From Hydrocarboniphaga daqingensis (GTDB lineage Bacteria > Pseudomonadota > Gammaproteobacteria > Nevskiales > Nevskiaceae): a DNA stretch of 64,000 nt. A program made the position numbers and the translations under genes. The notes under the pieces are model-generated. The model saw only the letters and a list, made by a program, of their open reading frames with translations, ran no database searches and had not been told where the DNA came from. The stretch covers positions 426,353 to 490,352 of the forward strand of contig NZ_FQWZ01000003.1 in NCBI RefSeq assembly GCF_900129825.1, in the 5' to 3' direction. Each line of letters opens with the position of its first letter. The first letter of the stretch is position 1. Shown here piece after piece: positions 25,820 to 34,791 of this stretch.

Positions 25820-26227
25820 TTATCGAATTGCGCGCACGGTGCCACCGTACAAACGAGAGTATAAGTCATCGGCCCAATGCTGACTGGTACGGGACGCAAT
25901 CGGAAGCATCATGGCAGTTTCATCGGCAGTCGCCGTACAAGGATAGTCGAGTAACCATTTGCTGTCTCTACCATTCAAGGCCATGGTCAGTGATTCCGAT
26001 GAAAGGTTGATCGAACGTGACGCGTCGTGTGTCCAACAGAAAAGCACCGCCCGATGATCTGATCTGCCTGAAATAGGTGGCAGTGAAAAGATCAAGATTG
26101 CCTGAGCCAATGTACTGTCAGGTAAGGAACCTCCGATCAGTACGCCTTGGTATGATATTGATAGCAGAAAACAATCAATGACTAGTACGTTAACGAAATG
26201 ACAGATTCCTTGATCCAGCCGATACAT
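25820..26227 (-). CDS. Hypothetical protein overlapping the glycosyltransferase end
   Basis: From the ATG at 26227 the frame gives 135 residues and overlaps the upstream GT2 gene by 46 bases. The hydrophobic 'NVLVIDCFLLSISYQGVLIG' suggests a strand pair rather than a clean membrane helix. 'SSESLTMALNGRDSKWLLDY' and 'ADDLYSRLYGGTVRAIR' end the protein. No family is recognised. It is compatible in size and position with the other small unknown gene of the same run (24292-24825). The start is uncertain and the ORF could be spurious, but AT-rich DNA makes a chance frame of this length less likely. Confidence 0.4.
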   Translation of the reverse strand: MYRLDQGICHFVNVLVIDCFLLSISYQGVLIGGSLPDSTLAQAILIFSLPPISGRSDHRAVLFCWTHDASRSINLSSESLTMALNGRDSKWLLDYPCTATADETAMMLPIASRTSQHWADDLYSRLYGGTVRAIR

Positions 26228-27027
26228 TTTCGAGCAAGCGCATTTTCGAGCTTGCGCGCATCTGACTCGTGGATACTGCAAGTTTCTACAACGTGATTAA
26301 GTATCTTAAGCCCCTCTTCCCACTCAAGCAGTCCGTGGATTTTCAGGCGTGCATTCGAACTCGCCTGCCGCCAAAAGTTGAGTCGTAGCGGTGAGAAAGC
26401 GATGTCCGATTTTTCAAGAACATTAATCCACTGTAACCAATCACCGCACAGCCGGTATTGAGATAACGCATCTGAAAACCTATCTGGTATGCAGCTTCGC
26501 CGTATAAGAACACCGCTTGCGTTAGGTATAGTATTTTTGTGTACAAGATAAGAACGAATTTCATCTAGGCCGCTATTGACGAAGTACTCTCGCCAACGGG
26601 TTGCTGAAAGATCGGCAGTCCAACCGGTCGCATCCGACAGTATCAGTCCGTCAGTTGACATTAGCCACGACTGACAGTATGCAAGCCCGGCTGATGGATT
26701 GCACTCCAATAGCGATACAAGCTCAGTAAGAAGCCACGGAGACGCAGCATCGTCAGATTCTGCGAGCCATACATATTTGCTATCCGTAGCGTCGATGCCC
26801 TTTTGCCACTGTTTAAAAACATTTCCTGAATTTACCTCGTTGAAAATAGTTTTGGCTCGATAACGATGCGAATAAGCCGAAAGAATATCCCGGCTATTGT
26901 CGGTTGAGAAATCGTCGAGCAGCAACACGGATCGATCAACGTAGTTTTGATTGAACACAGAGCGAAGGCGGGCATCGAGATAAGCTGCGTGATTGTAGTT
27001 CGGTACGATAACGGCTACATTTGGCAT
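26182..27027 (-). CDS. Family 2 glycosyltransferase
   Basis: The 281-residue GT-A enzyme has 'VAVIVPNYNHAAYLDARLRS' at the N terminus, 'SVLLLDDFSTDNSRDILSAY' as the donor strand, and 'KYVWLAESDDAASPWLLTEL' with the metal-binding Asp pair. 'RLCGDWLQWINVLEKSDIAF' carries the usual catalytic-base 'GD' region. It is three bases downstream of the stop of the giant WbsX/GT4 gene, so the two are almost certainly co-translated. The preference for sugar and linkage cannot be read from the sequence. Confidence 0.85.
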   Translation of the reverse strand: MPNVAVIVPNYNHAAYLDARLRSVFNQNYVDRSVLLLDDFSTDNSRDILSAYSHRYRAKTIFNEVNSGNVFKQWQKGIDATDSKYVWLAESDDAASPWLLTELVSLLECNPSAGLAYCQSWLMSTDGLILSDATGWTADLSATRWREYFVNSGLDEIRSYLVHKNTIPNASGVLIRRSCIPDRFSDALSQYRLCGDWLQWINVLEKSDIAFSPLRLNFWRQASSNARLKIHGLLEWEEGLKILNHVVETCSIHESDARKLENALARKCIGWIKESVISLTY

Positions 27028-27030
27028 AAA

Positions 27031-30000
27031 CTAAAAGAAGTTATTGTCGCGAAGGCTTTCCGTCAGGCCCAACAGTTCATCTGCAAGATTAGCGGTTGAG
27101 AACTGATTCGCTGCATTTAATGCGTTCTGCATTACTGCTTGTTTGTTCCCTGACTCCATATTGAAAAAAGTGGCGATATGTCCCGCCAGGCCGTGGCAGT
27201 CAGGAAAATCACTTACAAACCCTCCCCCCGCTGCAGCAAACTCCGCAACGCCACCCGATTGCCTGAAGCCAAACACTGGTAGTCCAAACGATGCGGCTTC
27301 GATCATGACAAGCGGGAACGGGTCTTCTACAGAAGGAAGCAAGAAAATATCTGCCGCCGAATAATACAATTCGGTGTCTGTTCGATAACCGATAAACTCG
27401 ATCTTACCAAGATTCGCGATCGAAAATTCATAGTTCACCTCATCGAAACTGAATTCTGCGCCCTTCTCGCCGACCCAAACAAAGCGTGCATCTATATTAT
27501 AAAAGGCCCGCAGGTGATGTGCGATCTGCGAAACCAGATACTGCCCTTTACGCCAGTTTACTGATCCTACAAGCAATACAACAAAATCTTTGGAGTCGAT
27601 TCCGACTTGCGCTCGGGCTGCGAGTCGTTGGCCAGCGTCTATGTTGCACTTACCCACCGGTCCAAACGAGTGGACCACCCGGAGTCGATCTCTGGCAATC
27701 CCCAGATCATTTGCAAGAGAGTCACGAACGGAGTTAGAGCACGCGATAAGTGGAAATGTTCCATTGACGAGCATCATAAGCTGGTCAGCGCTTAATAACT
27801 TGTTTATGGTATGTGCCATTTCGTGCACATGGAGAACGCAATTGAGCGTAATAAGACGTTGAATGGCAGGAACACGCAATGACGCAGCGGAGTTTATGTA
27901 AACCAAGGAGCTACTACGGAACTTGTCGATCGCACCCGCAACGTCATCGGCAAAGTGCACATTCCCGACGCTTCGCAGGCGATCGATTACTTGAATTGCC
28001 TTTGTTCCGTAACGCAGAACGTCCTTCTGTTCGATGCAAATAAGTATATCGGCTGGATGGGCGCGACCCGTCGCCGCTAGATGCTCTAAATATCTCAACA
28101 AGAACAACTGAGCTCCGGCTGGGTAGGGATCATGAAGCACATAAAGCACCGGACACGATTTTAGGTATAGCGCCTTTGCGTCGGAGGAGCCCGGGATTGC
28201 GTCTAACGCACTCCTTGGGTCGCTGTTATTCTCGACAACAGAGATACTGTCGGTTCGGAGGCTAATAACGGCGCAGCGGGAAAGCTCGTCACTCGCAGAG
28301 AACGCGCTAAGTTTTAGTGTTACTTCGTGCTCGCCACGAACAAATAATGAGTCCAGCGGAACATCTATCGAAAACGAATTGTGTTTCCTATTGTTTGAAT
28401 AGCGCTCGTGGTAGCTGTAAACATCATCGCGAAGGCCATCGATAGTGGCTTCGTAGAGAAGTTTTGTGGAGGTGCTGACTTCAACAGTATTAAATGTCCC
28501 GCATTCAGAAATGACCCAGCCAGACAGTGACAGCGACCTTCGTTTCAATTGTAGGCCTGGGTGGATGGATTCGATCCACATTAGTGATTTAGCGCACCCG
28601 TTGTAACTTACATCTGTTACCGTCCACTTGCTATCGGACAACAGCCCCTTTAAACTGAACGGCGGTATATGACCATTAGAGATTACGCTCACTGCTTTGG
28701 TGAGCCTTTTACGGCCTTGGTTAGCGTTTTCGACAGGACTGTTACTCAATACGTAAGAGATCTGCTTTGCGTTTAGATGCTCTAGACCCGATAGTGCTTT
28801 AAGCGTACTGCGTAGGTATTCGTGACCGTGACGGCTGTCTGGCTCTAGGTATGTACCTTCAGCCCACTCATTCCATGCGTTAATGAAGACGAGTTGATTC
28901 GCTTCGTCGTAGAGCTCCTCGGTCTTCAGTACGCTGGCAGCGAGCCATGTTTCGTATTCCTCAAGCGAAAAGTCATGGAACACGTGAGCTTTCAAGCCCT
29001 TTCTTGGCGTGTTGTCCCAGCCTAGCATTGGCGTGAAGTAACGTAAGCGCCCGTTGGATGGTTGCGCAACTTGTGTTTCGACGACGTCGCCATATTTAAA
29101 AAGCTTACCGCTGAAGCTTTCTGGTGCACCATACTCTTTGTTTCGTATTTTTACACCCAATGCATGGGGCGGAAACTCAACATCAGCGTCGAATCCAAAC
29201 GGGATGCCGCTCTCGAATCCAAATGTTAAAGCGGATATAAGATGGATTTCGCCTATTCCTTGTTCACGGAATAGCTCACGCCACCTGCTTACAGTGTTCG
29301 CGAGGTCGGGGATGATGTTGGCTCGATAGATAACTAAGATTGGCTTATCGTTTACTCGAATATAGCGCCGGTCTCGCATGTACGGAATCACGCTCCGAGC
29401 GAACTCGAAGTCCAATGCTGGACTGTGTACCTGTTGCATCAGCACATCTTTTTCAGACCCGTCCCAGCGCCGGCTCCAAGTCTCGTTTGCCCAACAAAGA
29501 CAGAAAGGAAAGTCTGGCTTTCCGCTTTTCAGAAGATCATCTAGTGGCCGCTCAAGTAGTCGTCGGCCAGCGAACCAGTAATAGTAATAACAAAAGCCAT
29601 AGACGCCGTACTGCTTTGCGAGTTCCGCCTGCTGGACTCGCGCTTCTTCTAGTCGGAGGTCATAGTAGCCAAGGTCGGCAGGCTGTCGAGGCTGATGGTG
29701 ATTGCTGAATAGAGGTTGGGCTTTGGCTACATTGGTCCATTCGGTAAATCCTTTTCCCCACCACAAATCGTTTTCAGGAATTGGATGGTACTGGGGCAAG
29801 TAGAATGCAATTAGTTTCGTTTTTAAGTTGGGCAACGATATCGCTTCTATATGATGTTCGGTAGCGCTGGGCGATAATGGGTCGGCGGCACCGGGCCGCT
29901 TTAATGAAGTCACGATATCAATAGCCCGGAGAGGTTGCGCTCCTTTTTCATAGGCTTTATGCGCTGACAGCACATTTGTAGTTCCTTTTATAAGAACCTC

Positions 30001-30348
30001 AATGGATATGAGCGATTCGGTGTCTGGGGTCAGTACGGCTAGTTCAGCTATTAATCGGTCTTTTAGCTTCCGATCGAGCTTTTTCCATTCGAATCGAAAC
30101 TCGTGAATTCCGTGTGTGCCAAGTCGATTTTTAAGCGATTCGCGTTGATACTTCGGAGCTAAGCCACAAATCAGTACTCCATTGCAGTAAATCTCGAGAG
30201 GTACCTCGTTCGATGGGTTGTATGCGTCGATACACCAGCCGCTGACGACTCTATTATCAAGTCGATCGATTGCGCCCCGGTAGCGTTCCCCTTTTCCGAT
30301 TGGAGCTATAGACGTTGGGCATTCAGTCTTCTTACTTTTGAAATACAC
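27031..30348 (-). CDS. WbsX-like (GH99-like) domain fused to GT4 glycosyltransferase, with two 'GW' modules
   Basis: The protein has 1105 residues. A beta-rich module with 'NRVVSGWCIDAYNPSNEV' lies at ~24-92. Residues ~175-530 are a WbsX-type domain: 'LIAFYLPQYHPIPENDLWWG', 'KGFTEWTNVAKAQPLF', 'YGVYGFCYYYYWFAGRRLLE', 'FPFCLCWANETWSRRWDG' and 'LVFINAWNEWAEGTYLEPD'. A second 'GW' module ('LSLSGWVISECG') lies at ~600-690. Residues ~730-1100 are GT4: 'VVLLVGSVNWRKGQYLVSQI', 'IEFIGYRTDTELYYSAADIF' and 'LLPSVEDPFPLVMIEAASFG', with the E-x7-E pattern. WbsX domains occur in O-antigen and rhamnan loci. Probably makes two successive transfers; cytoplasmic. Confidence 0.85.
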   Translation of the reverse strand: MYFKSKKTECPTSIAPIGKGERYRGAIDRLDNRVVSGWCIDAYNPSNEVPLEIYCNGVLICGLAPKYQRESLKNRLGTHGIHEFRFEWKKLDRKLKDRLIAELAVLTPDTESLISIEVLIKGTTNVLSAHKAYEKGAQPLRAIDIVTSLKRPGAADPLSPSATEHHIEAISLPNLKTKLIAFYLPQYHPIPENDLWWGKGFTEWTNVAKAQPLFSNHHQPRQPADLGYYDLRLEEARVQQAELAKQYGVYGFCYYYYWFAGRRLLERPLDDLLKSGKPDFPFCLCWANETWSRRWDGSEKDVLMQQVHSPALDFEFARSVIPYMRDRRYIRVNDKPILVIYRANIIPDLANTVSRWRELFREQGIGEIHLISALTFGFESGIPFGFDADVEFPPHALGVKIRNKEYGAPESFSGKLFKYGDVVETQVAQPSNGRLRYFTPMLGWDNTPRKGLKAHVFHDFSLEEYETWLAASVLKTEELYDEANQLVFINAWNEWAEGTYLEPDSRHGHEYLRSTLKALSGLEHLNAKQISYVLSNSPVENANQGRKRLTKAVSVISNGHIPPFSLKGLLSDSKWTVTDVSYNGCAKSLMWIESIHPGLQLKRRSLSLSGWVISECGTFNTVEVSTSTKLLYEATIDGLRDDVYSYHERYSNNRKHNSFSIDVPLDSLFVRGEHEVTLKLSAFSASDELSRCAVISLRTDSISVVENNSDPRSALDAIPGSSDAKALYLKSCPVLYVLHDPYPAGAQLFLLRYLEHLAATGRAHPADILICIEQKDVLRYGTKAIQVIDRLRSVGNVHFADDVAGAIDKFRSSSLVYINSAASLRVPAIQRLITLNCVLHVHEMAHTINKLLSADQLMMLVNGTFPLIACSNSVRDSLANDLGIARDRLRVVHSFGPVGKCNIDAGQRLAARAQVGIDSKDFVVLLVGSVNWRKGQYLVSQIAHHLRAFYNIDARFVWVGEKGAEFSFDEVNYEFSIANLGKIEFIGYRTDTELYYSAADIFLLPSVEDPFPLVMIEAASFGLPVFGFRQSGGVAEFAAAGGGFVSDFPDCHGLAGHIATFFNMESGNKQAVMQNALNAANQFSTANLADELLGLTESLRDNNFF

Positions 30349-30791
30349 GGTGCGTAGCTCTTTTTGTTGATGGTAGTGCTGCTTTGTGGAGGTCTAGATT
30401 TATAAGTAGCGATGTCAGTGCGGGTGGCTGTTTCAAGCCAGCCCAATAGTCGCCATTTATAGGGGGCGGAAGGCGGCGTTAGGTATCTTCTATACTCATC
30501 GGATAAGCAGAAAATACTTCCGCTCACGGTCCATGAATCAATTGCGCCCGATGTGTAACTGACGGTTTTATTGGGTTGCATCCAACTGCTACTGAGCTAC
30601 GTAAATCGAACACCTGTCAGTCGGTTAGAAGATGCTCAGCAAGGTTAGCTGGGCGCGAGCCTAGTACCAGTCGTGCTGACGTGGCTCGGTCAATTCAATC
30701 TATTGCTGTGCCCAAAAGATCTTTCACAGGCGCACATAAGGCGACCAAATTGCCTACTATTATGGACCACTGTGAACATGGGCGCGTTACG
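30349..30791. other. Divergent intergenic region at the composition boundary
   Basis: These 443 bases lie between the divergent WbsX/GT4 and sulfotransferase genes. The AT-richer composition ends here. No gene is convincing: a - strand frame at 30306-30581 is a chance frame, and codons upstream of 30792 in the + frame (from 30576) do not match the sulfotransferase family. Promoters for both genes should lie here, but no strong -35/-10 pair was identified. Confidence 0.35.
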
Positions 30792-31607
30792 ATGACAGAG
30801 GGTGCTGTGGCGACTCCTGTGCTGCTCGACTTACTTTCAGCGACAGCCGACCGAGAGGGCGACATATGGTTCTTCCTTCATATCCCTAAAACAGCTGGCT
30901 CTTCCTTCCGTGGAGAGCTGGCGAGTCGGCTTCAACCCGACGTCAATATTTTCATCACCTACGATGATCCCACTGTGACGCATGACTCACTTCTTGATCG
31001 AGCCATGCTCAAGTTCCTTGATCCGGCCAATGGTGCCTGGCCTCGATTTGCTTCTGGTCATCTGTATCGATCCCACGTTGAGCGCCTACGGCACGCTCGC
31101 CCCGATGTAAAACTGATTACGATGCTGCGCGACCCGGTGGCACGACTTATCTCCGACTATCGCTATCAGCGGACGCCGGCGCATCCTCCGTTCAGGCAAT
31201 TTATTGAAGCATTTCCCGACCTTGCTAGCTACCTCGCTTGCAAGCCGGAACAAAACAAAATGCATCACTACCTCAGCCGATATCCAGGTCAGCCGGTTGA
31301 CGAGGTGATCGACGAAGTCGAACGTGAGTTCACGTTTGTCGGTACGCAAGAAGCGTACGAATTCTCGTGCCGAGCGTTGTTTGCGCTGCTCGGGCGCATG
31401 GAGGCGCCGACCATCTATGCGCGCAAAACGGAAGACAACACAGATAATCAAGTGGACGGTACGGCGGTGCTGCGTGAGGAGATCGAAGCGGCTAACGCGT
31501 TGGACGTAAAGATTTACCGTCACTTTTCAGATCGGTTGGAATCGCTGCGGCAGGCGATTGAAGCGGACCTGCCGCCGTTCTTGCCGCGGGACGATCAGCG
31601 GCCGTAG
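30792..31607 (+). CDS. Sulfotransferase family protein (HIPKTAGSS type)
   Basis: The 271-residue product has 'IWFFLHIPKTAGSSFRGELA' (P-loop), 'PRFASGHLYRSHVERL' and 'LITMLRDPVARLISDYRYQR' with the R-D-P...S 3'-phosphate site. 'FTFVGTQEAYEFSCRALFAL' and 'RKTEDNTDNQ' near the end are shared with the next two genes, to which this is a close paralogue in opposite orientation. The ATG at 30792 gives the same length as the paralogues; an upstream ATG at 30762 has no better ribosome site. Catalyses PAPS-dependent sugar sulfation by family; the acceptor is unknown. Confidence 0.85.
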   Translation: MTEGAVATPVLLDLLSATADREGDIWFFLHIPKTAGSSFRGELASRLQPDVNIFITYDDPTVTHDSLLDRAMLKFLDPANGAWPRFASGHLYRSHVERLRHARPDVKLITMLRDPVARLISDYRYQRTPAHPPFRQFIEAFPDLASYLACKPEQNKMHHYLSRYPGQPVDEVIDEVEREFTFVGTQEAYEFSCRALFALLGRMEAPTIYARKTEDNTDNQVDGTAVLREEIEAANALDVKIYRHFSDRLESLRQAIEADLPPFLPRDDQRP

Positions 31608-31765
31608 CGAGGCGAGTTGCGCCGCGTTGAGGAGCTGCCCTGGGCGTCGGGTCAGGGCGGCCGCTGAGGGTCCGGCCGCCGGCAATGCGCCGGTTGCGCG
31701 GGTGGGGTAGTGCGGTGTCGGCCCCAGCAGCCGCGACTACCCGTCCCGCTCCCGCGGTTGCAGCG

Positions 31766-32647
31766 TTAGGCCTTGTTGCCGCTGTCTTTGGCGGCGTTGT
31801 AAGCGGCCAGTGCTTCGTGCTTGCGGGCCTTGGTTTCGGCCTTAGCGGTCACGATGGCGCGCTGCTTCAAGTGCTCAACTAGCTTCTCGCGCTGAGCGAC
31901 CCAACCGGCGCGGAAGTGACGGTACAACGCCATGTCGCGGGGGTTCGCTTTGATGATCTGCTCACGCAGCTCTGCGGTGACTTCGACGCGGTTGTCGGCG
32001 GTATCTTCGGTCTTGCGCTTGTGTTCGACCGGGCCGGCGTTGATGTTCAGCAGGCTGAACAGCGTGCGCCGCGTTAGCGGGTACATTTCGGTCAGGCCGA
32101 CAAAGCTGAAGGTTTGCTCGAGCTCGGCGATCAGATCCTTTGCCGGCTGGTTGGGCGTGGACTCGAGGAACACGGCCATCTTGTCGGCTGACTCAGGCGC
32201 GGCGATGTAGTCCTGAATGGTCGGGTAGCGCTTGATGAACTCCTGATACGGCGGGTGCATCGGCGTGCGCGCGTAGCGGAAGTCCGAGATCAGGCGGTCG
32301 GCCGGGTGGCGCAGCATCGTCACCATGCGCGTGTTGGGTTCTACGGCGCGCAGGTCGCCGAGCAGGCCGTTCATGATGTGCCCTGACGCGAAGCGGTGCT
32401 GCTTGGTTTCGTGTTCGGCCAGGAAGCGCTTGACGGCGTTTTTGCGCCAACTCTCGAAGCTTTCACCGTCGAGCGCGTAGTTCAGCGTGATGTTCGCGTT
32501 CGGGCGCAGCGCCGCTGCCAGCTCGCTGCGGAAGCTCGATCCGGCCGTTTTGGGAATGTGGACAAAGAACCAGAACGCCTTGTCGAAGTCGGCGTTGTCG
32601 TTGAAGTAGCCTTCGATGTCGCCATCGAACAGTTTGCGCATGCTCAC
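31766..32647 (-). CDS. Sulfotransferase family protein (HIPKTAGSS type)
   Basis: The 293-residue product has 'FWFFVHIPKTAGSSFRSELA', 'HRFASGHIMNGLLGDLRAV', 'MVTMLRHPADRLISDFRYAR' and 'RKTEDTADNRVEVTAELREQ', nearly the same block order as the 30,792 and 32,692 genes. The C-terminal ~40 residues are a Lys/Ala-rich helix not shared by the others. The gene is the last of a six-gene - strand operon that begins at 39,882 and lies 44 bases after its paralogue. The 158-base gap to the convergent sulfotransferase is very GC-rich with short dyads but no convincing terminator. Confidence 0.87.
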   Translation of the reverse strand: MSMRKLFDGDIEGYFNDNADFDKAFWFFVHIPKTAGSSFRSELAAALRPNANITLNYALDGESFESWRKNAVKRFLAEHETKQHRFASGHIMNGLLGDLRAVEPNTRMVTMLRHPADRLISDFRYARTPMHPPYQEFIKRYPTIQDYIAAPESADKMAVFLESTPNQPAKDLIAELEQTFSFVGLTEMYPLTRRTLFSLLNINAGPVEHKRKTEDTADNRVEVTAELREQIIKANPRDMALYRHFRAGWVAQREKLVEHLKQRAIVTAKAETKARKHEALAAYNAAKDSGNKA

Positions 32648-32691
32648 GTATTGATACTCCGCCGTATTGGCGCGGTGTTGGTGTCGTCGGC

Positions 32692-33495
32692 TCAGCCGGC
32701 AACTTTGGGTGCGGGGCTTGCGCCGCGCATGGCGCGCTTGGCGCCATTGAGTCTCTGCCGAAAGTGGCGGTAGATCTGCATGTCGAGCTTGTTGCTCTCC
32801 ATGATCAGAGGCCGTATCTTTTCGAGGTCCTCAATCTGGTTGTCGGCGTTATCGACCGTCTTGCGGGTATAGACCGACGGCTTTTCCTTGATCGCAAGCA
32901 GGCGGAACAGAAGCGACAACGACCAGTTGTAGTCTTCGGTGACGCCGACGAACGCAAAGTTCTGCTCCAGCCAGGCAATCGTCCCGGCTACGTCCTGCTG
33001 CGGAGACTCGCGCAGAAATTTGTACATCTTGTTCTGCGTGCCCACTTCGCGCACGTACGATTCAAACGTCGGGAAGCGGCGCAGCGACTCTTCGCGGCCG
33101 GTGTGGGCTTCAGTGCGCTGGTAGCGGAAGTCCGATATCACGCGCTCGACCGGGTCGCGCAGCATCGTGACCAGGCGCAGCGGCTTGCGCTGCGTGAAGA
33201 TCGGGCGCGCTACCACATGCGGCACATGCCCGGATGCAAACCGGGCGTTTTTGTACTGCGGGTCGGCGAGGAAGCCCTTCACGGCGGCGAGCAGCCGCTC
33301 GCGATGCGGTAGGTCCGACGCGGTACGGTCCACCACAATGTTCGCCTCGGGCTTGAGCCGCGTGGCCAACTCCTGACGGAACGAGCTGCCAGCGGTCTTG
33401 GGAATGTGGATGAAGTACCACAGGGCATTGGCCACATCGCTGTTTTCAGCGATGTAGTCGTCAATACGGCCTTCAAACAGCGGGGTCAGCGACAT
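32692..33495 (-). CDS. Sulfotransferase family protein (HIPKTAGSS type)
   Basis: The 267-residue product has 'LWYFIHIPKTAGSSFRQELA' at ~26, 'ARFASGHVPHVVARPIFTQR', 'RLVTMLRDPVERVISDFRYQ' and 'FAFVGVTEDYNWSLSLLFRL' with 'RKTVDNADNQ'. It starts with 'MSLTPLFEGRIDDYIAENSD', a leader also seen in the next gene ('MSMRKLFDGDIEGYFNDNAD'), so the two are tandem duplicates. It lies nine bases after the stop of the GT4 gene upstream, implying co-transcription of sugar addition and sulfation. Confidence 0.87.
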   Translation of the reverse strand: MSLTPLFEGRIDDYIAENSDVANALWYFIHIPKTAGSSFRQELATRLKPEANIVVDRTASDLPHRERLLAAVKGFLADPQYKNARFASGHVPHVVARPIFTQRKPLRLVTMLRDPVERVISDFRYQRTEAHTGREESLRRFPTFESYVREVGTQNKMYKFLRESPQQDVAGTIAWLEQNFAFVGVTEDYNWSLSLLFRLLAIKEKPSVYTRKTVDNADNQIEDLEKIRPLIMESNKLDMQIYRHFRQRLNGAKRAMRGASPAPKVAG

Positions 33496-33504
33496 GGTTC
33501 GGGC

Positions 33505-34791
33505 TCAGGCTGCGGCCTGCGATTGCAGGCGGTCGAGAATCTGGTTGTACAGCGTCGTGTGGATGTCGGCGCAGTCGGTGCTGGATAGCGGCGGCTTGAT
33601 GCCGGCGTGCAGCCGGTCCCACAAGCCTGGCTCGGTGACGGCACGCTGGATCACACGCGCCAGGTCAAATGCGTTGCGCGCGCGGAAGTGCAGGCCGGTT
33701 TCTTCGTGCTTCACTTTCTCGGCCATGCCGCCGATGTCGCCGACGATCAGCGGGCGCTTGAACTTGTACGATTCCTGGATCACCACGGGTGAGTTTTCCC
33801 ACCAGATCGACGGCATCACGACCCAATCGACATTGCCCATGATGCTGGGCAAATCGTCTTGCGAGTACGGCCCGTAGTAGCGCACGCACTTGGGTGCGTC
33901 AGCGAGCAGCTTTTCGACCTTGTAGCGGAATTCCTCGGGCTGGTGCTCGAGGCCGCCCCCGTGTACTTCGATACTGACCTTTTTCTGGATCGCTTTCGGC
34001 AGCAGCGCGGCGGCCGACAGCAGCAGATCAATGCCCTTGAACGGGTTGACTTGGCCGAAATAGCCAAACCGCATTACGCGGGACTCTTCTTCGGAAGCCG
34101 TTGCAGCCGGTGTCGCGACGTCGGTCACCGCGCCGTGCATCGGCAAGCCATTTTCAATCACCGATATCTTTTCAGCCGGGATGCCCCACTCGATGTAGCG
34201 CTCACGCAGGAATTCACTTGGCGACACGAAGTGATCCACGTAATGGAAGAACGTCTGCAGATAGCGCTTGCGTAAGAAGTAATCGCGCGGTGGTCGTCCA
34301 GGCAAGCAGGCGTGGCATTCGGCATCGCTCGACTTGCGGCACAGCTGGCCGTTGGTCTTCAGCATCTGCCCATGCTGCGAGCACACGGCGAGAAACTCAT
34401 GCAGCGTGACCACCACTGCTGTCTTCGGCGAATGGCGTTTCACCTCGCCCAGCAGCTCCAGGCCGACCTGCCAGTAGTGGTGGAAATGCACCACGTCAGG
34501 CTTCACGCCTTTGAGGAAGCTGCGGAACCACGGCATCGTGCGTTCCGGCTGCGTGAGGTTGAAGTAGAAGTGATCGGTTTCGTTCGCGAACAGTGTTTCG
34601 TTGCCGCCGTTATGCGATATCGAGATCGCATTGCCGCGCTGCAGTGCCGGGATGCCGTGGCGCGCCAGGAAGTGCGCGTCCCAGCCCTTGATGTCGGGCA
34701 CGGCCTTGAATAAGTTGTAAGCCGCCACTTCGGCGCCGCCCTTGGAAAAGTCCGGGTGCGCGTGGCTCACCACCAATACGCGCTTGCTCAT
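33505..34791 (-). CDS. Family 4 glycosyltransferase (pair 1)
   Basis: In this 428-residue GT-B enzyme 'VLVVSHAHPDFSKGGAEVAA' opens the N-terminal Rossmann domain. 'VVHFHHYWQVGLELLGEV', 'EKISVIENGLP' and 'FGYFGQVNPFKGIDLLL' follow, then 'SIWWENSPVVIQE', the E-x7-E donor-phosphate motif, and 'RPLIVGDIGGMAEKV'. A Cys cluster ('AVCSQHGQM', 'LCRKSSDAECHAC') in the N-terminal domain is conserved in the paralogue at 36,824 and could bind a metal. The ATG at 34791 overlaps the stop of the upstream GT2 gene by four bases (ATGA), so the two are translationally coupled. Confidence 0.88.
   Translation of the reverse strand: MSKRVLVVSHAHPDFSKGGAEVAAYNLFKAVPDIKGWDAHFLARHGIPALQRGNAISISHNGGNETLFANETDHFYFNLTQPERTMPWFRSFLKGVKPDVVHFHHYWQVGLELLGEVKRHSPKTAVVVTLHEFLAVCSQHGQMLKTNGQLCRKSSDAECHACLPGRPPRDYFLRKRYLQTFFHYVDHFVSPSEFLRERYIEWGIPAEKISVIENGLPMHGAVTDVATPAATASEEESRVMRFGYFGQVNPFKGIDLLLSAAALLPKAIQKKVSIEVHGGGLEHQPEEFRYKVEKLLADAPKCVRYYGPYSQDDLPSIMGNVDWVVMPSIWWENSPVVIQESYKFKRPLIVGDIGGMAEKVKHEETGLHFRARNAFDLARVIQRAVTEPGLWDRLHAGIKPPLSSTDCADIHTTLYNQILDRLQSQAAA

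Noticed and set aside
30306-30581. A - strand frame with 'GAIDSWTVSGS' resembling the 'GW' module
   Set aside because: The similarity covers only a few residues and lacks the module's Trp at the right place, so it looks like chance.
31656-31680. Seven-base GC-only inverted repeat as terminator for the convergent sulfotransferases
   Set aside because: An 11-base loop, no U tract, and very GC-rich surroundings make a chance dyad likely.
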